Part shown: positions 55,021-63,177 of the stretch, piece by piece
Numbering within the stretch: position 1 is the stretch's first letter
How the letters are laid out: the number at the start of each line of letters is the position of its first letter
From: Sphingomonas montanisoli
Lineage (GTDB): Bacteria > Pseudomonadota > Alphaproteobacteria > Sphingomonadales > Sphingomonadaceae
Direction of reading: 5' to 3'
Length of the DNA stretch: 64,000 nt
Assembly: GCF_008274695.1 (NCBI RefSeq)
Contig: NZ_VTOU01000004.1
Span: 310,001 to 374,000 of the forward strand
Notes under the pieces: generated by a model
The model's input: only the letters and a program-made list of their open reading frames with translations
The model's database searches: none
What the model was told of the DNA's origin: nothing
Made by a program: the position numbers and the translations under genes

Positions 55021-56888
55021 GCGATCAGCCCTTCGTAGAGACTCTGGTCACGCGATGCGCGCACCGGTGTGTTGGAGGCGCATTCGAGACAGCGCGCCTG
55101 GATTGCGGGGCCGGTCAGCACCTCGCGGGCATCGGCGAGCGCGCGCAGGAGCATCGTGTCGGGGCGGCCAGCGACGCGGCTCCACACGTCGATCGACCCG
55201 CTGTCGCCATTCTCGTCCTCGGGCCGAGTGAGCGACTTGAGCATTTCCTTCCAGCTGCTCGGCGCCTTTTCGATGTAGAGAGGGCGGACCGATTTAGGAT
55301 CGAGCTTAGCGAGCTTTGCGGCTTCGCCGATCGCATCGTCGACATTTCCGAACTGGTCGACCAGGCCCAGCCCCTTGGCGGTGCTGCCCGCCCAGACGCG
55401 GCCTTCGGCGATTTCGCGCACGCGGGCGACGGGCAGATGGCGGCTTTGGGCGACGAGGCCCGTGAAGCGGCGATAGATGTCGTCTATCGATCCCTGGAGC
55501 AGCGCGTCGAATTCGGGCGAGGTGCCGCGCAGGACATCGGGCTCACCCGACAGCGGGGTCGTCTTCACCCCGTCCGCCGACAGCCCCACCTTGGCGAGCG
55601 TCCCCTGGAAGGTGGGAAGGATGCCGAAGACGCCGATCGACCCGGTGATGGTCGACGGATCGGCGACGATCTTGTCGGCCGGGGTCGACACCCAATAGCC
55701 TCCGCTTGCCGCGAGACCGCCCATCGAGACGACGATCGGCAACCTGCGCGCCTTGGCCTGCAGGATCGCCGAGCGTATCTGTTCGGACGCCATTACCGAA
55801 CCGCCGGGGCTGTCGACGCGGACGACGAGCGCCTTGATCCGGTTTTTCTTGAGCTCCTCCAGCAGCAGATCGGAGATGGTGGCGCCGCCGGCCGAACCCG
55901 GTGCGGCGCGACCATCGACGATCGTGCCTGCGATGGTCAGCACGCCGATCGGCGTTCCGCTCGACTTTTCGGGATGCGAGTCGGCCCATCGGTCAAGTGG
56001 GATCGCCTTGAAATCGTTGACCCCACCGTCGCCCGCATCACCGGCGATCGCCGACACGCGCGCGTTGAAGTCGTTGCGGTCGCCGAGCCGGTCGACCAGC
56101 TTCGCGGCGAGCGCCGCCTGCGCCATATCGCCTTTCGACGCGACGCTCGCGAGATCGGGATGCGCGATATAGTCGGTCAGCTTCGCCTTTGGCCGTGCCT
56201 TGCCGACATCGGCCTGCCACGCAGCCCACAAGGTGTCGGCCAGCGCCTGATTGGCGGCACGTGCCTCGGGCGACTGATCGGAGCGGGTGTAGGGCTCGAC
56301 CGCCGACTTGAACATGCCGACGCGATACACCTTGGTCGTCACGCCCAGCTTGTCGAGCAGCCCCTTGTAATAAAGCCGCGCACCGCCCGGGCCGGTGAGC
56401 ACGACCGCGCCGAGCGGATTGAGCCACACCTCGGTCGCGTGCGCGGCGAGCAGGTAGCCGTCGTCGGTATAGCCAGTGGCATAGGCGAGAACGGGCTTGC
56501 CGGCGGCGCGGGCCTTGTCGAGCGCGCGCGCGGCGGCGGCGATCGTCGCCTGGCTGCCGCCCGCGAAGCGATCGAGATCGAGGACCACCGCCTTGATGTT
56601 GGACGAGCTCGCAGCGCTGTCGAGCGCGCGTTCGAGATCGCGCAGCCGATGCTCGCGCGCCACGCCGCCGCCGCCCGACAATATCGTGATCGGATCGGCC
56701 TCGGCCGGCTGCTCGACGAGGCTGCCGGTGAGGTCGACGACCAGCGCGCCGGTCGTTGGGACGCCGGACGTCGTCGGCCGAACCGAGAGCGCCACGAACA
56801 GGAAGCTGAAGAATATCAGCATCGCCAGCAGAACGAGCGCGTCCTTGACGCCCACCAGCAATGCCCAAAGGCCCTTCAACAGCTTCAT
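55005..56888 (-). CDS. sppA: Signal peptide peptidase SppA, long (67K) type
   Basis: A 627-residue membrane-anchored serine protease. The N-terminal helix is GVKDALVLLAMLIFFSFLFV. Two tandem ClpP-like domains follow: the first carries the candidate general-base Lys around GMFKSAVEPYTRSDQSPEAR, the second has the nucleophile Ser in VVSMGGLAASGGYWVSTPAD and the VDSPGGSVMASE signature. This tandem form degrades cleaved signal peptides in the inner membrane, as in E. coli SppA. The C-terminal about 40 residues include Cys residues (ARCLECAS). The last bases overlap the GNAT gene. Confidence 0.93.
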   Translation of the reverse strand: MKLLKGLWALLVGVKDALVLLAMLIFFSFLFVALSVRPTTSGVPTTGALVVDLTGSLVEQPAEADPITILSGGGGVAREHRLRDLERALDSAASSSNIKAVVLDLDRFAGGSQATIAAAARALDKARAAGKPVLAYATGYTDDGYLLAAHATEVWLNPLGAVVLTGPGGARLYYKGLLDKLGVTTKVYRVGMFKSAVEPYTRSDQSPEARAANQALADTLWAAWQADVGKARPKAKLTDYIAHPDLASVASKGDMAQAALAAKLVDRLGDRNDFNARVSAIAGDAGDGGVNDFKAIPLDRWADSHPEKSSGTPIGVLTIAGTIVDGRAAPGSAGGATISDLLLEELKKNRIKALVVRVDSPGGSVMASEQIRSAILQAKARRLPIVVSMGGLAASGGYWVSTPADKIVADPSTITGSIGVFGILPTFQGTLAKVGLSADGVKTTPLSGEPDVLRGTSPEFDALLQGSIDDIYRRFTGLVAQSRHLPVARVREIAEGRVWAGSTAKGLGLVDQFGNVDDAIGEAAKLAKLDPKSVRPLYIEKAPSSWKEMLKSLTRPEDENGDSGSIDVWSRVAGRPDTMLLRALADAREVLTGPAIQARCLECASNTPVRASRDQSLYEGLIAWATR

Positions 56889-57232
56889 TCAGGATGGTCT
56901 TTCGGTCGCGTGGATCTTGCCTACGAAACTAGGCCCGAACCGATGCTGCGTCCATGCCATTGAGAGGGGCGGGCCGTTCTGCCATGCTTCCGTGATGGCG
57001 GGCGTCGGGAAGTATGTGGAGCGAGGCTAAACAGTGTCGCTGGCGGTTTCACTTCCTGCGAGATTTTGGCGCCGATTCCGATCCTCGGCCCCGCCTTCGT
57101 TCGCACCTGTTTCACTCTTGATTGCGACAATCCGCGGGGGAACAGCAATACAGTCCCGCGCTGCAGGCGGTTGTCAACCTCGTCTGTTTCCAGCCCGGAT
57201 CGTTTCAATACGCCGCAATGACGAGGAAGGTT
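56889..57232. other. Intergenic gap with degenerate family A repeat end
   Basis: A 344-base stretch between the start of sppA and the 3' end of the LysM-FecR gene. It must contain the sppA promoter. At 57192-57226 it holds a decayed right arm of family A (CCCGGATCGTTTCAATACG followed by CGCAATGACGAGG). No open reading frame with a coding character, RNA gene or other repeat is evident. Confidence 0.5.
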
Positions 57233-58258
57233 TTAGCGCGTCGCCGGTACCGCGCCGCTCAACGCGAAGGTGCCCGGCAGGCCTTCGAGCCCGTTGGAGT
57301 CGATCGCGGTCAGGCGGATGAAGAACGTCGCGGTAGGCGCCAGAGCGAAGCTTGCCGACGGCGTGTCGCTCAATTGTTCGTCGAGCACCTCGGTGAAGCG
57401 CGCATCGGCGGCCAGAGCGATCCGGTACTTCCGCGCGCCATCGAGCGGCTTCGCGCTGATCGTGGCGCCGGTGGCCGTTTTCTCGATATTGGCGAGCTGG
57501 GGCGCGGGGAGGAGGGCGATCGGATCGCCGACCCCGTCCGGCGAAGCGATCACGCCGAAACCACGCCCGACCGCGGTGGTGGGCTTCTCGACATCGGGCG
57601 CGACGGCGACCTTGCCGCCGACGACTTCGGTCATCGCCTTGCCTTCGCCTTCGAAGGCGACGCGGAAATCGGTGCCGCGAACGGCCGTTACCGACAGCGG
57701 GGTCGTGACGCGGAACTTGCTGCCGGGGTCCCTGAAGGGCGTGACGCTCATTCGCGCGCGGCCGGCCTCGAGCTTGAAATCATCGTCGATGGCGCCCGTG
57801 AGCGCGATGCGGCGCAGGCGGGTCACGAGGATGCGGCTTTGCGAGGGGAGCGAGATGGCGCTCGCATCGGGCAGGCGGATGCTGACGAAGGCGCTAGGCC
57901 CGGTTTCGACGCGCATGCCTTCGCCCACTTTGGTGCCGACCGCGGCATCCTTGCCATTGACGGTCACGGTGCCGCGGAATGACGCGATCTCACCCGTCAC
58001 CGGCTCGGTCCGCAGGATGGCGGGCGGGATCATCAGGACGGTGCCGACGGGAATGCGGCGCGGATCGGCAATGCCGTTGAGCCGCTGCACGACCAGATAG
58101 TCGGCTTCCCTCGTCATATAATCGCGCGCGAGCGTGAGCAGGATATCGCCTTGCTTCATCGTGTAGGGCAGTGGCTCCTCCGCCGCAGAGACGCGCGTGG
58201 CGCCCAGCAGCAACGCGCTCGTCAGTAGCAATGTCTTCCACGCGCGCATCGGCTTCAT
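57233..58258 (-). CDS. Exported LysM-FecR domain protein
   Basis: A 341-residue protein with a signal peptide (WKTLLLTSALLLGATRVSAA). Next come a LysM-like module for peptidoglycan binding (YTMKQGDILLTLARDYM, RIPVGTVLMIPPA) and a FecR-type beta domain (FRGTVTVNGKDAAVGTKVGE, then AFVSIRLPDASAISLP and LSVTAVRGTDFRVAFEG). The C-terminal part resembles a fibronectin-like domain (GARKYRIALAADARFTEVLD). Despite the FecR name, soluble forms like this are not iron regulators; they are periplasmic proteins of unclear role, often near sensor cyclases. Start 58258 is preferred, with 58249 possible. It is transcribed alone. Confidence 0.82.
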   Translation of the reverse strand: MKPMRAWKTLLLTSALLLGATRVSAAEEPLPYTMKQGDILLTLARDYMTREADYLVVQRLNGIADPRRIPVGTVLMIPPAILRTEPVTGEIASFRGTVTVNGKDAAVGTKVGEGMRVETGPSAFVSIRLPDASAISLPSQSRILVTRLRRIALTGAIDDDFKLEAGRARMSVTPFRDPGSKFRVTTPLSVTAVRGTDFRVAFEGEGKAMTEVVGGKVAVAPDVEKPTTAVGRGFGVIASPDGVGDPIALLPAPQLANIEKTATGATISAKPLDGARKYRIALAADARFTEVLDEQLSDTPSASFALAPTATFFIRLTAIDSNGLEGLPGTFALSGAVPATR

Positions 58259-58413
58259 CGTCCCACTTTTGAAACGGGTCCAGCATCGGACGCTTTGCAG
58301 CGCACCGCAACCCGCCCCGCCTGATTCGCACAAGCGGGCTCTCTTTGGCGTGAATTAAGCCACAGCAATTGTGAACAATGGTTATGAAGGCCGGGAAATC
58401 TCCGGCGCGATTG

Positions 58414-59250
58414 TTAATTCTGTGTCTGTAGCTGTCCGTCCGCGTCCGCCGACACCTCCACGCCGACGCGCAGCACCTCGTGGCCGCCGCCGATGCGGGC
58501 ACCCGAAATCGGGGCGGCGTCACGATAATCGAGGCCGATTGCGACGCGGACATAATGTTCGTCCGGGCAACATTCGCGCGCCGGATCGAAGCCGATCCAC
58601 CCATAATCGGGAATATGGAGTTCGGCCCAGAAATGCGGTGCGTGGCGCTGCTGCGGGGCGGCGTCGTCATCGGACAGATAGCCGGTGACGAAGCGGGCGG
58701 GGAAGCCGGCGGCGCGGGCGGTGGCGATAAGGACGTGCGCCATATCCATGCTGCAGCCTGCGCCAGCTTCCAGGATTTCGGCGGCGGAGCGCATGTCGGT
58801 GCTGCGATCGGCGGTGCAGGCGATCCGTTCGTGGATCTCGTCACACAAACTGTGCGCGCAGCCGAGCGGATCGGAGCCGTTGATGCCGTGGGGCGCGCCG
58901 ATCGTGGCGATCGCCGCGTTCGCGGTGGTTAGTTCGGTCGGGCGCAGGAACACACCGGCGGGCAGCAGGTTCGCCGCACCGTTGACGACGCCCGCGCGAT
59001 CTTCGGTCAGCACTTCGCCGGTGACGCTCAGGCCGATCCGCTCGATCGGTCCCTCCAGATAGAGCATCGACACGATGTTGCCGAAGCCGTCGCGCCGGCT
59101 TTTCAGGCGGGCATCGCAATCGACCTCGATCCGCCAGTCGACGATATTCTGACCAAGATGGCTGTCGGGCGTCATCCGCAGCAGTTGGACGACGCGCGCC
59201 TGCGGCTCGGTGAAGCGATATTCGGTGCGGTGGCTGATCAGGATGCGCAT
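58414..59250 (-). CDS. Transglutaminase-like cysteine protease-fold protein of the ATP-grasp/alpha-E operon
   Basis: A 278-residue protein. The N-terminal beta domain (MRILISHRTEYRFTEPQARV) is followed by the transglutaminase-like core with catalytic Cys166 in GAGCSMDMAHVLIATARAAG, His206 in HAPHFWAELHIP and Asp222 in GWIGFDPA. The catalytic triad is complete, so it may be a peptidase or amide-forming enzyme. It starts 1 base after the stop of the alpha-E gene and is the last gene of the three-gene operon. In related genomes this trio is conserved and is predicted to make or modify a peptide-like compound, not yet identified. It has no signal peptide. Confidence 0.9.
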   Translation of the reverse strand: MRILISHRTEYRFTEPQARVVQLLRMTPDSHLGQNIVDWRIEVDCDARLKSRRDGFGNIVSMLYLEGPIERIGLSVTGEVLTEDRAGVVNGAANLLPAGVFLRPTELTTANAAIATIGAPHGINGSDPLGCAHSLCDEIHERIACTADRSTDMRSAAEILEAGAGCSMDMAHVLIATARAAGFPARFVTGYLSDDDAAPQQRHAPHFWAELHIPDYGWIGFDPARECCPDEHYVRVAIGLDYRDAAPISGARIGGGHEVLRVGVEVSADADGQLQTQN

Positions 59251-59251
59251 C

Positions 59252-60187
59252 TCAGCCGAACCGGAACTGCGCGCCGATCGCCTGATGGATGCGTCCATTG
59301 TCGGCGATCGTGGCGCTAAGCCATTCGTGGAGGCCCTGGCTGAAGATCGTATCGATGCTGGTCCGCTCGATCGTGCTCTGGCGCATGCGTGCGATGCGAT
59401 CGGCTTCGGATTGAAGGCCGGTGCGCTTCCCGATGGCGTTGAGATGCATCACCACTTCTTCGGCAGACGCGGCAAGACTGCGTGGCATCTCTTTGCGAAG
59501 GCAGAGTAATTCGGCAACGAGCCAGGGCTTCAGACCCTCGCTGTAGAGCCAGCGATAGGCGGTGTTGGCAGAGACGGCATGCAGGATCGTCGTCCACTGG
59601 TCGCGGTCGATCGGGCCGCCGACCCGCTCGCCATCGGGCAGCAGCAGGTGATATTTGACGTCGATCAGGCGAGCGGTGTTGTCGGCGCGCTCGATCGCGG
59701 CACCCAGCCCGATAAAGGCATAGGCTTCATTGCGGAGCATGCGATGGAGCGCGCCTTCGAAGCCGCGTGTCTCGGCGCGGATCGCTTCGACGATGCTCAG
59801 CGTGGACTGATTGCCGCCCGTTGTCGCGCGGCCGCGCAGGTTCAGCCACGCGCGGTTGATCGCCTCCCATGCGTCACGGCTGAGCGCGGTGCGCACCGAC
59901 TTGGCATTGCTGCGTGCGGCATCCAGGCAGGATCGGATAGATGAAGGATTGCTAGCTGAAAGAGTGAGATAGCGGCTGATGTTAAGAGGCGATCGTGTCT
60001 CGTTGGTCAGCCCGAAATCATAATCGGCGGCGGCGACGAGCAGTGCGCTGTCCCACGCACCCTGACCGGCGGGCCGGGGTGAGAGCGCATCGAGGCGGAT
60101 CGTCGCTTCGATCAGCCGTGCGGTGAACTCGGCCCGCTCGACATAGCGGCCGATCCAGTAAAGCGATCCGGCAGTGCGCGAGAGCAT
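59252..60187 (-). CDS. Alpha-E domain-containing protein (DUF403)
   Basis: A 311-residue all-helical protein of the alpha-E family: MLSRTAGSLYWIGRYVERAE at the start, ARLIEATIRLDAL, then EAYAFIGLGAAIERADNTAR with the repeated glutamate-containing helices that give the family its name, and KYHLLLPDGERVGGPIDRDQ. Biochemical function is unknown. It is always found beside a circularly permuted ATP-grasp ligase and a transglutaminase-like protein, as here. Its ATG overlaps the ATP-grasp stop by one base (ATGA), and its stop is followed by the transglutaminase start after one base. Confidence 0.92.
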   Translation of the reverse strand: MLSRTAGSLYWIGRYVERAEFTARLIEATIRLDALSPRPAGQGAWDSALLVAAADYDFGLTNETRSPLNISRYLTLSASNPSSIRSCLDAARSNAKSVRTALSRDAWEAINRAWLNLRGRATTGGNQSTLSIVEAIRAETRGFEGALHRMLRNEAYAFIGLGAAIERADNTARLIDVKYHLLLPDGERVGGPIDRDQWTTILHAVSANTAYRWLYSEGLKPWLVAELLCLRKEMPRSLAASAEEVVMHLNAIGKRTGLQSEADRIARMRQSTIERTSIDTIFSQGLHEWLSATIADNGRIHQAIGAQFRFG

Positions 60188-61620
60188 CAGGCGTCTCCCG
60201 CCAGAATGAGGCTGTCCTTCGTGCCGCCGCCCTGGCTCGAATTGACGACGAGCGATCCCTCCCTGAGCGCGACGCGGGTCAGCCCTCCCGGGGTGATCGT
60301 CACCCCCTTTGAACCGGACAGGACGAAGGGACGGAAGTCGACATGGCGCGGGGCAACCCCGCTGTCGGTGAGCGTCGGCACGGTCGACAGCGCGAGGGTT
60401 GGCTGCGCGATATAGCGTTGCGGCTCCTTGATCAGAGCCGCGCGGAACTCCTCGATCTGCGCCTTGGTCGCGGTCGGGCCGACGAGCATGCCGTAGCCGC
60501 CGGACCCGTCGACCAGCTTCACGACCAGCTTGTCGAGATTGTCGAGCGTATATTGGAGCGCGCCGGCCTCGCGGCAGCGATAGGTCTCGACATTCGGCAG
60601 CTTCGCTTCGCCGCCCGAATAATATTTCACGATCTCGGGCATGTAGCTGTAGATCGCCTTGTCGTCGGCGATGCCGGTGCCCGGTGCGTTCACCAGCGCG
60701 ACATTGCCCGCCATATAGGCCGCGATCAGACCGGGAACGCCCAGCAGCGAGTCCGGCTTGAACACCAGAGGATCGATATAATCGTCGTCGATCCGGCGAT
60801 AGATGACGTCGACCTTCACGCGCCCTTCGATCGTCCGCATCCAGACCATGTCGTCGTCGACTTCGAGATCGGCGGCCTCGACCAGCTCGATCCCCATCGA
60901 ATCGGCCAGGAAGCTGTGTTCGTAGAAGGCGGAATTGAAATGGCCTGGGGTCAGCAGCACACAGACCGGCTTACCCGCGGGGCGGGGCGCGACCGACTGG
61001 AGCGTTTCGAGCAGCGAGTCGGGATAGGAATCGATTGGCTGGACCGGAAACATCTCGAACAGTTCGGGGCAAAGCCGCAGCATCGCTTCACGGTTTTCGA
61101 GCATGTAGGAGACGCCGGAGGGGGTGCGGGCATTGTCCTCCAGCACCCAGAACTCACCCGGCCCGGTGCGGACCAGGTCGATGCCGCAGATATGCGCAAA
61201 GATGCCGTGCGGCGGCTTGGCGCCGTCGAGCATCGGCCGGAATTGGGGATTCCCGAGGATCAACTCTTCGGGAATGATCTTGTCCTTCAGGATCTTACGC
61301 GCGCCATAGATATCGGCGAGGAAGGCATTGATCGCCTCGACCCGTTGAACCAGCCCTTCGGAGAGATTGGACCACTCGCTCTTGGTGAAGATGCGCGGCA
61401 CGATGTCGAAGGGGATGATGCGCTCTGCGCTTTCTTCCTCGCCATAGACCGCGAAGGTGATGCCGAGCTGCCGGAACGCCGCCTCCGCCGCCTTCTGGCG
61501 TCGATCGAGTTCGGCGGGCGGGGTGGACGATATCCAGTCAGCGAGGGCGGCGAATTCCGGCCTGCCCTCCCTGGTCGCGCTGGAGCCCCAAATCTCGTCG
61601 AAAGCGCGCTCGATCGCCAT
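60187..61620 (-). CDS. Circularly permuted ATP-grasp type 2 family ligase
   Basis: A 477-residue protein of the circularly permuted ATP-grasp group (DUF404/DUF407). Recognisable parts are FDEIWGSSATREGRPEFAAL at the N-terminus, FDIVPRIFTKSEWSNLSEGL, HICGIDLVRTGPGEFWVLED and NARTPSGVSYMLENRE, then VYRRIDDDYIDPLVFKPDS-type metal/ATP residues, and LVVKLVDGSGGYGMLVGP in the permuted nucleotide-binding part. Such enzymes form amide bonds at the expense of ATP. AAGGAGCTT precedes the ATG at 61620. It is the first gene of the operon with the alpha-E and transglutaminase genes. The substrate is unknown. Confidence 0.93.
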   Translation of the reverse strand: MAIERAFDEIWGSSATREGRPEFAALADWISSTPPAELDRRQKAAEAAFRQLGITFAVYGEEESAERIIPFDIVPRIFTKSEWSNLSEGLVQRVEAINAFLADIYGARKILKDKIIPEELILGNPQFRPMLDGAKPPHGIFAHICGIDLVRTGPGEFWVLEDNARTPSGVSYMLENREAMLRLCPELFEMFPVQPIDSYPDSLLETLQSVAPRPAGKPVCVLLTPGHFNSAFYEHSFLADSMGIELVEAADLEVDDDMVWMRTIEGRVKVDVIYRRIDDDYIDPLVFKPDSLLGVPGLIAAYMAGNVALVNAPGTGIADDKAIYSYMPEIVKYYSGGEAKLPNVETYRCREAGALQYTLDNLDKLVVKLVDGSGGYGMLVGPTATKAQIEEFRAALIKEPQRYIAQPTLALSTVPTLTDSGVAPRHVDFRPFVLSGSKGVTITPGGLTRVALREGSLVVNSSQGGGTKDSLILAGDA

Positions 61621-61763
61621 AAGCTCCTTGTGCTTCTTATTTTCGTCGGAGGAAAGACTGCAACGCTTCGCTGCGCTGCACAAGAGGGGAAGATGGGCTG
61701 GTCAATTTCGAAATCCAAACCCGCCCGAACCCCGCTTGTTCCGATTGCGAAGCGCAACAAATC

Positions 61764-63119
61764 GTGGATAAGCGACCGCCTGTGGGGGCAGCATGGAAAA
61801 TCGGCGCGGGGCTGTGCCTGGGCGCGGCCGCCACGGGAAGCGCCAGGGCCGCCGATGGTCTGACGTTGGGCGCCACGATGCGGGCGCGGATCGAGGTGAT
61901 CGATGGTCAGATCCGGCCCGGTTTCCGCAGCGACGACACCGCCTACAATCTGCGCACGACGCTGAAGGCCGAATATCGCGATGGGCCGATCCGACTGCTC
62001 GGCGAGCTATGGGACAGCCGAATCTATGGCGTCGACCGGCGCAGCGCGATCGGGACGAGCGAGGTCAACACGATCGAGCCGGTACAGGCGTTCGTCGAGG
62101 TCGATCTTCGCGATGCGCTGGGGACGGGTACGACCCTGAAGGCGACGGCGGGGCGGATGATGCTCAACCTCGGGTCGCGCCGGCTGGTGGCGGCCGACGA
62201 TTATCGGAACACTACGAACGGCTATACCGGGCTGCGCGCCGACATCGGTATGGGAAAGCAGTGGCAGGCGACTCTGGTGTATGTGCTGCCCCAGATGCGC
62301 CGACCCGATGATATCGAGTCGGTGATCGATGCGGAGCGCGCGATCGACAAGGAGAGTTTCGATCTGGTCCTGTGGGGCGGGGTCGCGAGCCGCGCGAAGC
62401 TGTTCGGTGGAGCGAGCGGGGAACTCAGCTTTTTTCATCTCGGCGAAGCGGACAAGGCTGGTCGACCGACCCGTGATCGCTCGCTCGATACGATCGCGCT
62501 CCGGCTATTCCGGAAACCCGCGGCCGACACCACCGATTTCGATGTCGAGGGCGGCTATCAGCGCGGATCGATCAGCGCGTCGGCGGCGGTAAATGCGCGG
62601 CGGCTCGACGTGCTGGCATGGTTCGTTCACGGCGAAGCGGGCTACACCTTGGCCGGGGGCTGGAGGCCGCGCCTGTCCGTGTTCATCGACGTGGCGAGCG
62701 GTGATCGGCGCGGGGGACGCTACGGTCGGTACGACACGATCTTCGGCTTCCGGCGGGGCGAATATTCGCCCGCCGGAATGCTGGCGGCGATCGGGCGCGC
62801 CAACATCCTGTCGCCGGGAGTGCGCATCGATCTGGCGCCCGACAAACGATCGGACATCCACGCCAGCTATCGCCCGATGTGGCTCCATTCGCGCACCGAC
62901 GCCTTCTCGACGACCGGGGTGGTCGATGCGTCGGGGCGGGCGGGGCGGTTTGCGGGACACCAGTTCGATGGGCGCGGGCGATACTGGATCATACCCGAAC
63001 ATCTCCAGTTCGAGGTCGACGCGACCTACATCGCCGCCGGCGGCTTCCTGCGCGACGCGCCGAATGCGCGGGGACAGGGCGAGGTTTACCTGTCGCTCAA
63101 TCTGCTCGCTATCCTCTGA
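61764..63119 (+). CDS. Alginate-export-family outer membrane channel
   Basis: A 451-residue protein with an N-terminal signal (AWKIGAGLCLGAAATGSARA) and a body of alternating amphipathic strands typical of a large beta-barrel: TMRARIEVIDGQIRPGFRSD, YNLRTTLKAEYRDGPIRLLG, ATAGRMMLNLGSRRLVAADD, and the closing VYLSLNLLAIL ending in a hydrophobic residue. The family (AlgE-like alginate export) exports or imports anionic polysaccharides and related compounds. GTG 61764 is the start used. It diverges from the ATP-grasp operon, and the 143 bases between them hold both promoters. Substrate unknown. Confidence 0.82.
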   Translation: MDKRPPVGAAWKIGAGLCLGAAATGSARAADGLTLGATMRARIEVIDGQIRPGFRSDDTAYNLRTTLKAEYRDGPIRLLGELWDSRIYGVDRRSAIGTSEVNTIEPVQAFVEVDLRDALGTGTTLKATAGRMMLNLGSRRLVAADDYRNTTNGYTGLRADIGMGKQWQATLVYVLPQMRRPDDIESVIDAERAIDKESFDLVLWGGVASRAKLFGGASGELSFFHLGEADKAGRPTRDRSLDTIALRLFRKPAADTTDFDVEGGYQRGSISASAAVNARRLDVLAWFVHGEAGYTLAGGWRPRLSVFIDVASGDRRGGRYGRYDTIFGFRRGEYSPAGMLAAIGRANILSPGVRIDLAPDKRSDIHASYRPMWLHSRTDAFSTTGVVDASGRAGRFAGHQFDGRGRYWIIPEHLQFEVDATYIAAGGFLRDAPNARGQGEVYLSLNLLAIL

Positions 63120-63144
63120 CTCGACATCGCTGTCCCGAAGCATA

Positions 63145-63173
63145 ATCTCCTCTCAAAATAGAAGAGAGGAGAT
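63145..63173 (+). promoter_or_regulatory. Perfect hairpin covering the ribosome binding site of the TauD gene
   Basis: ATCTCCTCTC (63145-63154) pairs perfectly with GAGAGGAGAT (63164-63173) around a 9-base A-rich loop. The right arm contains the Shine-Dalgarno AGAGGAG of the following gene. The structure could block translation until melted or unfolded by another factor. As DNA it is also an inverted repeat able to bind a regulator. Confidence 0.6.
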
Positions 63174-63177
63174 GGGG

